From contig PHFB01000017.1 in the NCBI GenBank assembly GCA_002841355.1, forward strand, positions 1-33,319: a DNA stretch of 33,319 nt, read 5' to 3'. Both the position numbers and the translations under genes were made by a program. Shown here in pieces: positions 14,649 to 24,600 of this stretch. The notes under the pieces are model-generated. The model was given only the letters and a program-made list of their open reading frames with translations, did no database searches and had not been told where the DNA came from. Position 1 is the stretch's first letter. Each line of letters opens with the position of its first letter. This DNA is from Actinobacteria bacterium HGW-Actinobacteria-1. Lineage in GTDB: Bacteria > Actinomycetota > Coriobacteriia > Anaerosomatales > Anaerosomataceae.

Positions 14649-15575
14649 CTACTTCTCAGTTGGCACCCTCGGAAGCGACTCGACTTCGATGTAGATGTTA
14701 CGCACCTGCGGGAACTCGGCTTCGATGGCGCTCTCGATCCGATGAACGGAGCGGTGCACCGTCTCAGCGTGGACGCCTGCTTTGAATTGCACTCCGACGT
14801 TCACGATCATGTCGTGGCTTCCCATGTACATCGTGAGCACGTCACCGGCGCGGTCCACCGACTCGTCAGCGTCGACGATCTCGCGGATGCGCTTCACCGT
14901 TGCTGCATCGGCGCCCTCGCCGAGCAGCAATCCCTGCGTTTCGACCGCAAGCAGCCACGCCACGCCCATGAGGATGAGGCCGATGATCACCGACGCCCCG
15001 CCGTCGAAGTACGGGTTCTCGAGCAGGTGGCCGAGCAATACGCCGAGGAACGCCACGATCAGTCCGAGCATGGCCGCACTGTCTTCGAAGACGACCGTGT
15101 ACAGGCTCGGGTCCTTGGAGGCTCGGATGAACGCCCACACCGGCTGCTTGCCACGGGCCTTGTTGAACTCGCGCATGGCAACGAAGAACGAGGTGCCCTC
15201 GATGACAAACGCGATCGCAAGGACCACATAGTTCCACAGCGGGTTCTCGAGCGGGCTCGGGTGCTGGATGTGGATGATGCCTTCGTACACCGACATGCCG
15301 CCACCGATGCCGAAGATGCTCATCGCGACGATGAGGCTCCAGAAGTAGAGCGACTTCCCGTAACCGAATGGGTGCTCGTCATCCGCGGGCCTCTTGGCCT
15401 GCTTGAGACCCAGCAGCAACAGCGCGCCGTTGCCGGTGTCCACGAGCGAGTGGATACCTTCGGCGATCATCGCTGATGAGCCGGTGATCGTGGCGGCGAT
15501 GAACTTGATGGTGGCGACGGCAAGGTTGCCGATCACGGCCGCGATGACCGCGGTCTTGGATTCTCCGGACGACAT
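14649..15575 (-). CDS. Cation diffusion facilitator (ZnT9-like subgroup)
   Basis: Start ATG 15575 is preferred over in-frame ATG 15611 because AAGGAGG lies eight bases upstream. The 308-residue protein has six predicted helices and a C-terminal cytoplasmic domain of about 80 residues, as in CDF exporters. Metal-site motifs: HSLVDTGNG in TM2 (H-x3-D rather than the D-x3-D of YiiP) and FEDSAAMLG in TM5 (E/D pair). EHPFGYGKSLYFW after TM2 is the family signature. H-x3-D and the ED pair are typical of the ZnT9-type subgroup. It should exchange a divalent metal (Zn, Co, Mn or Fe) for protons, and selectivity is unknown. A -10-like TATGAT lies on the minus strand (15611-15616). Confidence 0.93.
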   Translation of the reverse strand: MSSGESKTAVIAAVIGNLAVATIKFIAATITGSSAMIAEGIHSLVDTGNGALLLLGLKQAKRPADDEHPFGYGKSLYFWSLIVAMSIFGIGGGMSVYEGIIHIQHPSPLENPLWNYVVLAIAFVIEGTSFFVAMREFNKARGKQPVWAFIRASKDPSLYTVVFEDSAAMLGLIVAFLGVLLGHLLENPYFDGGASVIIGLILMGVAWLLAVETQGLLLGEGADAATVKRIREIVDADESVDRAGDVLTMYMGSHDMIVNVGVQFKAGVHAETVHRSVHRIESAIEAEFPQVRNIYIEVESLPRVPTEK

Positions 15576-15675
15576 GCTGCAAACCTCCTTGGTCGGTGCA
15601 ACGCTCGACAATCATACCGTTCGGGCGGAGTATTGCGAGAGTCATGGATTCACGGCACCAGGAGCGCTCACCGGC

Positions 15676-16104
15676 ATGAGGGCAACGCTGCGCATCCTCA
15701 CACTTCTTGCATTGACGGCTCTGCTGTCGGGTTGCATCGCGGCCACCGCGCCCAGGGTCACGCTCGCCGGGCAGAGCATCCAGCCGTATCTGGCCGACAC
15801 GATGCGTAAGCGTGCCGAGGGGCTGCAGGGCTTCGATGGTCTCGCGAGCGGGGAGGGGATGGTGTTCGTCTATCCCGACGTCGAGGTCCGCACCTTCGGC
15901 ATGAAGGGCGTCGGTTTCCCGATAGATGTCGTCTTCATCGGACTCGATGGCAGGGTCAGCGGGATTACCTCGCTCGAACCCGGTGACCCGCGCAAGATCG
16001 ACAGTCCCGGTCCCTCGCGTTTCGTCGTCGAGCTGCCGAAGGGGTGGGCTGCCGAGCACGGCATCGTCATCGGCTCCGAGTTCACCTACGACGAAGGTCG
16101 CTAG
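15676..16104 (+). CDS. DUF192 lipoprotein
   Basis: ATG 15676 gives 142 residues; AGGAG lies about 11 bases upstream. The N terminus is a lipoprotein signal with lipobox LLSGC (Cys20). The rest is one DUF192 domain: GEGMVFVYPDVEVRTFGMKGVGFPIDVVFI matches the usual 'GMLFVF ... FWMKNT.. PLDI.FID' layout, here with FGMKGVGFPID. DUF192 proteins are small secreted beta-barrel-like proteins of unknown function. It is divergent from the transporter. Its stop overlaps the stop of the convergent acetyltransferase gene on a CTAG. Confidence 0.88.
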   Translation: MRATLRILTLLALTALLSGCIAATAPRVTLAGQSIQPYLADTMRKRAEGLQGFDGLASGEGMVFVYPDVEVRTFGMKGVGFPIDVVFIGLDGRVSGITSLEPGDPRKIDSPGPSRFVVELPKGWAAEHGIVIGSEFTYDEGR

Positions 16105-16565
16105 TCGCGGGTCTTCTCCAGGAACACCAGCGTCACCCGTTCGCTTGCCTCGGCACGTCTGAATTCGGTGTAGCCGAGCGATGCGTACAGACCGAGCGTC
16201 TCGGCGCTCAAGTGACCGGTGAACAGCTCGAAGCGACGGGCATCCGGGAAGCGCTCTTCGATGGCCGAGGCAAGCGCCCTTCCGATGCCGCGTCCCTGCG
16301 ACTCGGGTTCGACCGCGAGGCGACCCACAAGGCACGAGTCGCCCTCCATCACCCCGAGCACGGTGCCGACAATGCGGTCGCCGTCGAGCGCCTTGAGGAT
16401 GATGTGATCCGAGAAGCGCGAACGGAACGCCTCGGCGGTCTCCAGGAGTGGAGGCAGCGAATGGTCGCCGTACTGCCCGGCAACTGCCGTGAAGGCGCAC
16501 TTGATGAGCGCGAGCAGCGCATCAGCGTCTGCGACGGTCGCCACCTCGATGCGAACGGGGCTCAC
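16101..16565 (-). CDS. GNAT family N-acetyltransferase
   Basis: GTG 16565 overlaps the upstream stop (GTGA), so 154 residues are read. The acetyl-CoA motif is clear: GRLAVEPESQGRGIGRALA (Q90-G-R-G-I-G95), followed by the usual RFELFTG strand and GLYASLGYTE helix-turn of GNAT enzymes. The substrate is unknown; RimI- or small-molecule-type acetyltransferases share this fold. Translation is coupled to the membrane protein gene upstream. Its stop codon overlaps that of the convergent DUF192 gene. Confidence 0.9.
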   Translation of the reverse strand: MSPVRIEVATVADADALLALIKCAFTAVAGQYGDHSLPPLLETAEAFRSRFSDHIILKALDGDRIVGTVLGVMEGDSCLVGRLAVEPESQGRGIGRALASAIEERFPDARRFELFTGHLSAETLGLYASLGYTEFRRAEASERVTLVFLEKTRD

Positions 16566-17305
16566 GCGGTGACTTCCACGTGCGCGCTCGGGTCGAATGG
16601 GTTGGTGCGCACGGCGAGCGAGAAGAGGTACGGGTAGTTCGTCTTGAGATGCTGCAGGTGGGCGAGCCACTGCACCGCGAGCGCCGCGTACGCCCGCTTG
16701 ATGTCGCCTGAGAGGTGCGCGAGGTCCGAGGCAGGAAGCGACGCGAGATCGTCCCGGTGGGCGAGCTCGTCGGCCAGGTGGAAGACCGCCCAGAGCGTAT
16801 CGGTGAACGACTGGTGCTCGAGCAGGTTCTGGTTCTCAAGCAGGCGCAGCAGGAATGGCCGCTGCGCGACGAGGTAGTCACGTAGAGCGACGAGGTCGCC
16901 ACGTGTCGCATCCACTTTGAAGTCGTGTGCCGCGATGGCCGTCCGTGCGTCGGTGAACTGGCGGCCCGTCCACCCCGGCGCAGGGATCATCTCGTCTCGG
17001 ACGGTGTCGGCGATCGAGTCGAACGCTGCCAGCAACCCCAGGAGATCCGTGCCTGTCTCGGCGAAGAACGCTCCGATGACCATGTTGAGCTTGTGGAGCA
17101 GGTCCGCCCGGGAGCGTCGCTCCAGCAGCTCGTTCAGGATCACCGTCACGAGCAGGACCTGTATCGGCAGAAACGCGATATCGCCGAGTAGGTAGATGAA
17201 GATGTGATAGCTGTCGCGGAAGATCAGGAAATGCACCACGTACAGCGCCGTCGATGCTGCCAGCAGCGACGCGCTGAGGACAAGACGCCAGCGTTTGTCG
17301 TTCAT
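16562..17305 (-). CDS. Hypothetical membrane-anchored helical protein
   Basis: ATG 17305 with GGGAG five bases upstream gives 247 residues; longer in-frame versions lack support. There are two N-terminal hydrophobic helices (about 9-29 and 38-60), then a soluble, mostly helical domain. Notable stretches are LNELLERRSRADLLHKLNMVIGAFFAETGTDLLGLL, a likely coiled helix, and LENQNLLEHQSFTDTLWAVFHLADELAHRDDL, with several His/Glu residues that could be a metal-binding bundle, though this is not certain. I do not recognise the family by name. It is coupled to the acetyltransferase by a four-base GTGA overlap. Confidence 0.78.
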   Translation of the reverse strand: MNDKRWRLVLSASLLAASTALYVVHFLIFRDSYHIFIYLLGDIAFLPIQVLLVTVILNELLERRSRADLLHKLNMVIGAFFAETGTDLLGLLAAFDSIADTVRDEMIPAPGWTGRQFTDARTAIAAHDFKVDATRGDLVALRDYLVAQRPFLLRLLENQNLLEHQSFTDTLWAVFHLADELAHRDDLASLPASDLAHLSGDIKRAYAALAVQWLAHLQHLKTNYPYLFSLAVRTNPFDPSAHVEVTA

Positions 17306-17367
17306 GGGGGCTCCCAGGATCGGATGTCTCTCGCCATCGTACACATGCAGGTGCGTGAGGGTATACA

Positions 17368-17379
17368 TGCACCAGTGCA
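17368..17379. repeat. Palindrome in the divergent region before the monoheme cytochrome gene
   Basis: TGCAC, CA, GTGCA is a perfect 12-base palindrome. ACATGCA also occurs twice nearby (17342-17348 and 17365-17371), beside a -10-like TATACA (17362-17367). The arrangement suggests an operator in the 96-base region between two divergent genes. Confidence 0.35.
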
Positions 17380-17401
17380 ACGACTGAAGACGGAGGCCGG
17401 A

Positions 17402-17719
17402 ATGTCGAGAACGTACCGCACGGTTGCCACGCTCACGGCGCTGCTCCTCGTTGGGGTGATTCTTCCCGGCTGCAGCAGCCAGGGCACAGCGAGTCCGCCC
17501 GAGAGCACAGGCGCGGTTCCCGGCAGCGGCGGCGTTCTCGACGGCGCATCCCTCGTCGAGACGAAGTGCACTACCTGCCACACAAGGGAGCGTATCGACG
17601 CGGCAAGTAAGGACCTGACCGGATGGCAGACGACCATCAACAGGATGATCACGTCGCACGGCGCCCAGATCACCACCGAGGAGCAGTCGGCGATCGCGAT
17701 CTACCTCGCCGGGAAGTGA
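17402..17719 (+). CDS. Small monoheme cytochrome c lipoprotein
   Basis: ATG 17402, with GGAGG five bases upstream, gives 105 residues. The N terminus is a lipoprotein signal with lipobox LPGC (Cys24). It is followed by a low-complexity linker rich in Ser, Pro and Gly. One CTTCH heme site (56-60) follows, then an INRMITSHGAQIT segment whose methionine is a plausible sixth ligand. This is the layout of a small class I cytochrome c tethered to the membrane outer face. It is separated from the multiheme cluster by 6 kb but could still exchange electrons with it. Confidence 0.88.
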   Translation: MSRTYRTVATLTALLLVGVILPGCSSQGTASPPESTGAVPGSGGVLDGASLVETKCTTCHTRERIDAASKDLTGWQTTINRMITSHGAQITTEEQSAIAIYLAGK

Positions 17720-17799
17720 TTCGCGCCGGGGTTGCTTGCGTGACGGGTCGCTCCGAATCATAATCGGCGGGCATTGCCACACCCTCTCCGGGAGCATAC

Positions 17800-18669
17800 G
17801 TGCCCGACTCGCCCGCGCTGAACGTGCCTTCGATCGACGTCAGGCAGTACGACTTGCCGCTGACGTCGCTCCGTGTCGGCGTTGCGGGAGACGGGCCCCC
17901 GGTCATCATGGTGCCGGCCACCATATCGCTTATCGAGGACTGGTCTACGCTGATCCAGTTCATCGGCACCAAGTACACCGCGCACTTCTTCGAGCTTCCC
18001 GGCCATGGCGGTAGCACGCCGTTCGAGGGCGGCTACTCTGCCGAGAAGGTCGCCGAGACCGTCGGCCATCTCGCCGATGCGATCGGTGCCGAGCGGTTCA
18101 CGTTGCTCGGCTTCTCGTTCGGCGGATTGCTCACGCTCAAGGCGCTCAAGCAGCACGCCGACCGAGTGGATCGCGTCGTGCTGTTCGCGCCGTTCGTGAC
18201 GAGCCGCGCGCTGCGCCACTCGCCCGCGAAGCTGGCGCTGCTCAGGAGCACGATCGTGGCGCTTCGACCCGAACTCGCGCGCCGGGGAATGCTGTCGCTG
18301 CTCAAGAATCCCTCTACCGTCTCGCTCATCGACTGGTACATGCGATCGGTGGGCAAGTTCGAGACCGCCGCGGACCTGAGCGCCAGGCTCTCGAGCTTCT
18401 CGGCCTCCACGCTCGACGTGCTGCTGTCGCAAGTCGAGCACATCCTCTCGGCGCAAGACAAAGACATCGCGGGCCCCTTCGAGGCGCCGTGCATGTTCGG
18501 CATGTCGGTGAACGACCCGATGCTCGACTTCGGCGTGACTGCCGAATTCGTGCACGCGCAATTCCCCGACGTGCACGAGGTGCGCTGGGACTGGCCGTAC
18601 CACGCAACCCCCCGGCCGCTCACCGTCGAGGAGTACGCTGCGGACTTCAGCGAACTCCTGGAGTGGTAG
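17800..18669 (+). CDS. Alpha/beta-hydrolase fold protein
   Basis: GTG 17800 with GGGAG six bases upstream gives 289 residues. The fold signature is clear: strand-turn HFFELPGHGGSTPF, nucleophile elbow GFSFGG with Ser106, a likely acid in SVNDPMLDF, and a C-terminal His in WPYHATPRP. A lid-like helical insert (about 145-195) covers the middle. No signal peptide is visible. The family covers lipases, esterases and haloalkane or ester hydrolases, and the substrate cannot be read. It ends only four bases before the end of the convergent giant gene. Confidence 0.88.
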   Translation: MPDSPALNVPSIDVRQYDLPLTSLRVGVAGDGPPVIMVPATISLIEDWSTLIQFIGTKYTAHFFELPGHGGSTPFEGGYSAEKVAETVGHLADAIGAERFTLLGFSFGGLLTLKALKQHADRVDRVVLFAPFVTSRALRHSPAKLALLRSTIVALRPELARRGMLSLLKNPSTVSLIDWYMRSVGKFETAADLSARLSSFSASTLDVLLSQVEHILSAQDKDIAGPFEAPCMFGMSVNDPMLDFGVTAEFVHAQFPDVHEVRWDWPYHATPRPLTVEEYAADFSELLEW

Positions 18670-18673
18670 GGCG

Positions 18674-21600
18674 CTACTCCACGAGCGTCTGTATCTGGTT
18701 GTAGACCGCGGTCGAGAGCGCCGTTGGCCCGCCGAAGACCTGCACCGTGCTGATGTCATCGACGTGCGATTCGATCGCGCTCCGGCAGGGCGTCGAGAGC
18801 GTCGTGGTCGCGGTCAGCAGTAGCACGCCGCCGTGCGCGCCGCACGCAGCTCCGCCGCCGAGCGCATCCGGGAAGTTCAGCCCGGTCGCAATGCCGAGGA
18901 ACTCCCACGTCGCCCACCCCTGGTTGACGCCGTAGGCCGCGACGGCCGCAGCGGTCGCGTAGCGGTCGGCACCGAAGACGCGAACCGGCGTGTTGACGCC
19001 GGAAACCGCGTCGAGCGCGCTCTTCACGCCTTCGCTTACGGCCTTGTCGCTGCCCGCGATCACCACGTCGGTGATGCCGAGCGAGACGATGGCGCTCTGC
19101 GTAGCCGCCGGAAGCCGCGTCGTCTCGACGAGGAGCACCGGCGAGGCCGTCGCATACGCGAGCGGCGAGGACGCGAGCGCATCGGCGAAGTTGTCGCCGC
19201 GCGCGATGAACGCGCGCTTGCTGAAGCTCGGGCCTTCGTGTGCCGCAATCTGCTGTGCGACGCGAGCGGCGGTCTCGTAGCGATTCGAGCCTTCCAGGCG
19301 CACCGGCGTGTTCATGCCGGGAATCGCGTCGATCGCGTTCTTCACCGCGTCCGTTACGGCCGCCGTACTGCCGATGATGAAGCAGTCGGTAGCGCCGCAG
19401 CGGATGATCTCATCTCGGATGACGGATGGCAGCGTGTTGGGATCGGTGAGCAGCAGCGGGCAACCGTACGATCCGGCGAGCCCGGCTGCGCCGAGTGCGT
19501 CCGGGAACTTCGCGCCGGTGGCGACCACCACGTAGTCGCACGTGCCCGCGGGGAAGTTCGCGGCACTCACCAGAGCGGCAGTCTGATAGCGGTTGTCGCC
19601 GGCGATGCGGTCCATCTCGGTGGTGAGGTCGAGCACGATCGTGTCGCTCGTCTCAAGCATGTTGCCGGCCTGGTCGGTGAACCGGGCCCAGACGGTGGCG
19701 GTACCTTCGACGGCGGGTAGCGAGAGCGCCTTGGTGCTCGCGTACGCCTCGGATGTCGTCCAGGTGCTCTTCCCGTTCACCGAGAACCGCATGGTGAGCG
19801 GCCCGGCGTCGGTCACCGCGTTCGTGACGGTCACGTTCGCAGAGGTGCTGGACGCGTCGCCGCCGTTGATGGAGATCGACCCGGAAGGTGGCGTCGTGTC
19901 GAGGATGATCGAATCGTTCAGGATCGTGGTGTGTCCGACGGCGTCGGTGTACTCCACGTGCACCGTCTTGTCGCCGTCGCTCCCGGGGAGCGTGACCGCA
20001 TACGATGTCGCGTAGGCGACGCTTGCGCCCCACGTGTCGCCCCCGTCGGTGCTGACGCGCATCGTGATGGCCGAGAGGTCGGTCACCGACGAGTTGGCGG
20101 TCACGCCGACCTGGTTTGTCGCGGATGCACCGCTGTTGATGCTCATCGTTCCGCTTGGGGCCGAAGTGTCTCGGCGCAGGGCGAACGTCGAGGTCTCGCT
20201 CCACAAACCGAGCGCGTTGCGTGCCCGAATGTGGAAGTAGGAGACAGTGTCTCCAGCCAGGGCGTACGAGGCGGTCGTCGTCGTGCCGTCTGACAGGTAA
20301 TCGGGCTCGCCGTCGGGGTCGTAGTCGAGACCCCACGAGTAGCCGTCAATCGCGCTTACGGAGTCCGTCGCCACCCACGAGAGAATCGCTGGTGATATCG
20401 AGTACCAGGTGGTCTGGCTCGGGTGTGTGCTGCTGGAGATCGTCGGTGCGCTCGGAGCGGACGCGTCGTACACGAACGTGGCCGACGCCCGGTTCGCGTG
20501 GTTCACGTTGCCCGCCGAGTCGCGTAGCCATACGTACAGGGTGTGCGTGCCCTCGGAGCTGGCGGTGATGCTTGAGATGCTCGACGGCGGTCCGGCTACA
20601 AGCGTGCCATCCGTCGCGGAGGTCGGGGCCGCGTCGAGCTTGTAGTAGCAGGCATCGAGTGGCGCGTACGCCTGTGCAGGGTTCGTCCAGTTGGCGCTGA
20701 AGCTGTTCGTGCTGCTCGAGGTCGGCGTGACGGACAGACCCGTTGGCGCAGTGGGAGCGTTCGAGTCGACCCGGTAGAGCATGTGCGTGGTGTCGCCCCA
20801 GTTCCCCGCAGTGTCGACCGGCCGTACGTGCAGGTAGTGTGCGCCATCACCAACACCTGTTCGCGTTACCGATGTTGCCGTGGTCGTCACCGCCGAGGGC
20901 AGTACGGTGCTTGCGGTGTCATCCCAGCCGTGTGCGTACCCGACAATGCCCGAGAGGTCCGCGTAGTCGCTCCAGGAAGCCGTGACGGTGGTCGCCGGAT
21001 ACCACGACGCGGGGTTGCTATGCGTCGTGCTCGTCGGCGGCGTCACGCGAGGGCTGGTCGTGTCGATGCGCACGATGCGCGCACCGGATGTGCCGAGGTG
21101 CGCAAGCGTGTCTCCGGCTGCAAACTCCACGACGTTCTCGGTGGCGGAGTCGCCGCGGAAATCCAGGCGGGTGGCGGTCAGCGTTTGCGACGTATCAGTG
21201 CCAGCCGGGTAGCTCCGCTGGGCGCTGAACCAGTCGCTCCAGCTTCCACCGCCGTCCGAGGACCACCGGTATGCGGGCTCCGTCATCTGCCAGACCCTGA
21301 GGCCGCTGTCGTTGTTGAACGTCACGATGTTCCTGCCGAGCATACCCACAGCGCTCGTGAGGCCACCTGCGCCTCCGTCAAGAACGTGGATAAGCGCCGG
21401 CGCCGATGGCGTACCGACGTCGATCACGGCTACGTTGCTGCCGTCGACTGTCGCGCACAGGCGGTCGCCACTCACTCTGAGCGACGTCGGGATTCCGCCA
21501 AAGAGGCCGTCGATGCGGTCGTGCGTCACTGCCACCCACTCGTCGGGAACGCGAGCGACGTTGTAGACCATGAGCATGCCGTCCCCGTCGCCCAGGTAGA

Positions 21601-24600
21601 GCAGATCGCCCTGGAAGGCCATCAGCGTATTCGCGCTGATCAGCGGACCTTCGGCCGCTTTCGGCTCCGTTGGTTCACGGAGGTCGACGCTCCAGAGGGA
21701 ACCCTCGGAACATGCCACATACAGCAGCCCATTGTGGAATGCCATGTCGCAGATGTTCGGCAGCTCGAGTCTGCCGAGGACGTTCATTCGCGCCTCGGGA
21801 CTGGTCGCGTCGAGTACGAACAGATCGGTTGCCGTTGCGGCGAAAGCGAGCGCACCTCTTGCAGTCGAACCAGCGGCCACGAACCGTACGTCGCCGAGGC
21901 TCCCGGTTGTCGCACCGTAACGCGGTGCGAGCGGATCCTGAATGTCGGCGGTACCGACTCCTGCAGTGCCGAGAGCGGCAAACAGCCACTGTCCATCCGG
22001 GTTGACGGCGATGTCGACGATTGAGGAGTCGAAGTCGACGATTGCAGTCTCGGCAGGTGCGGAGGGCGATGCGACATCTATGGCGTACAACGACGTATCC
22101 CAGCCGCCATAGATGGTTGTGCCGTACTCGGCGCAGAGGGTCGACTTGAGATGCTCCGGCAGGGTGCCTGCCACGATCGGCGCCACCCCGAGTCCGGACC
22201 TGGCATCACGGACATCGATGCTGACATCAGGCGTGAGGTCCGAGACCCACGCCGAAGGGGATGTGAGCCCGAAGGTTGGCGCGCTCAGATCGACGCCGCA
22301 CCATGCGTCGGCGCTTTCCGGCGCCGCTTCGACATTCCCGCTGGTATCCACGGCGCGGGTGTAGAACTCGTAGCGGCCCTCGTCGGGCGTGGAGACCGCA
22401 AACGTTCCGCTCGTAAGCGTTCCGACTACGGAGCGACTTTGATCTTGTGTCCACGACCCGAAGCCGCTGCCGGTGTCCACGCGCTTCCAGAGCTGGACCG
22501 ACGCGAGACCGACGTAGTCGGTGGCCACGAACGACACGTTTCGCGACAGGCTGCCGCTCCAGGGCACACCCGACACACTCGCGGTTGACGCAGGTGGGAC
22601 CACGTCCACGACGCGGATCCAGTCGACCTTCGACTCAGAATAGAGTGCGCTTGCCGGTCCGCCTGTCCATCCCGACACGCGCCACACGACGCTGATCTTC
22701 ACGTGCGATGGGTCTATCCCTGCGGGAACCGACACACGGTAGAGGCTCCAAGTGGCGCCATCGGCGCCGGTTCCCGTGCCGATCCGGGCGTCGGTCACAC
22801 CTGAGCTGCTTGCCTGGTACAGGTAGGTTGTCACGGCGGGAGCACTGCCGTCATCGAAGCGCAGCGCCGTTCCGCAGAGCCACCCGGGATTCACCGATCC
22901 CAGATACCCAGCCGAGCAGTCCTTGAGAGAGAGGTCGATGAAGCTCGTTCCGGTGAGGTTCACGAACGATCCCGTCGACAGGAGGTTCTCGGCGGTGTAG
23001 GTCTGCGATGTCGTGGTCTGGGTGAGCTGCATCTTGCCCCAGACCGACTGCGCGGCGTGGTAGCGGTCGGTCGTCACTATCTGGCACACCGTCGATGTCG
23101 TGAAGCCGGACCCCGTCGAGCTTGTGGTGGTGTTCGTGTTCGCCCAGAACGTGGGAATCCCACCGGCAGTGCCAAATTCGAAGTCGCCGTTGAGCGGCAG
23201 ATCGTAGACCGCGGCATTGATGCCGACGTTGTACACGCCGGAGGTAGCCGTGTTCCCGACAGTATCCGAGATACGGAACCGCACCTTGTTCAAGGTGATC
23301 GAGTTCTGCAGGAACGGTATCTTCGCCGCGCTCACTGTCTGCGTCGCCGAGGTGCCGTTCGTGCCGGTGCATGCTGCGGCTGACCAGGAACTCCACGAGC
23401 TGCCGCCGTCTTTGGAGTACTGGTATTGCGCCGACGCGACCTGGAGGCCTGCGCCTCCGTCAGTGATTCGCACCGTGCAGTCGGGCTCGAGTGTGTTCGT
23501 GACTGTCACCGAGGGGGAGAAGTCGGTCCACGGAGTAGGCGTCGCAGTATCCACGCCCACCACGTACTGGGGGCTCTCGCCCGTCACACCGCCCATGTCG
23601 GACACGCGGAACTGGATGCGATTTGCGCTCATGCTGGAGACGAAGGGGAGGCTCGCCTTGGAGACTGTCTGGGGCGCCGTCGTGCCATCGGAGCCCGTAC
23701 AGGACGCGGCCGCCCATGCACTCCAGCTTGTGCCACCGTTCGTGCTGTACCGGTATTGGGCGGTGGAGATATCGAGCCCGTTGTCCGCGTCGAAGACCTG
23801 CAGGCTGCAGGTGGGGCTTGTGGTGTTGGTCAGCAACGGCGCGAAACTCGACCAACCGCCCGGACCGGCATTGCCTTGCGAGGTCCATTTCACGCTTGAA
23901 CTCAGGTCCGGCCACGAGGAAGGATTCCCTTGTGTCGCCGTCGCTGGCCACAGGTACGTGGTTCCGCTCGGCACGGGGACGAACGCGATTGCCATGCCCA
24001 TCGTCTTCGCGGAGCCAGCGGCTATGCCCAGTTTCGCGAACGGGATCTGCCATTCACAGTGGTCGGCGGTGCCACCCTGGAGCGTGCTCATCCCGGTCCA
24101 GTTGGACTGTCCTACCCATGTCCACGTCGATCCGTTTCCGGCGTATTCATCGACGGTTCCCCGCAGCATGCCCGTGCCCACGAGAAACGCGCGGTCATCG
24201 GTTTGCGGCGCAGCGCCGCCGTTGTTGTCCTTGTCCACGAGCAGCCACAGGTAGCCATTCGGCGTGCTCGCGTGCACGACGCCGACGTACAGGTTGTGCC
24301 CGTCTTGATGCAGGTTGACCTGCGAGTCCGTCCCGATCCACGGGTCCCAGTACCATGACCGGTAGTACTCGGTCACCGATCCCGCCGGGATCACGCCGTC
24401 ACACGGCACGGCCACGTCGTACGGCGCGTCGGTCTGCATCAGGTGTGCGACCGTCCCAGGTGCGCCCGGTGTGCCGTTCCGCTCTTCGCCATAGCCGGCC
24501 AAACCTCCACTGACGTCCACGGTGCCTGCGATCGGCACCTCGCGATCCGCCGTGATAGTGACAGTTCCCCCGTCGCCGCCGTCGCCCCCGATGCTGAACG

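Noticed and set aside
20783-24254. Several plus-strand frames of 100-400 codons inside the giant gene.
   Set aside because: They lie antisense to a continuous, domain-rich frame, and none has a plausible ribosome site or recognisable family.
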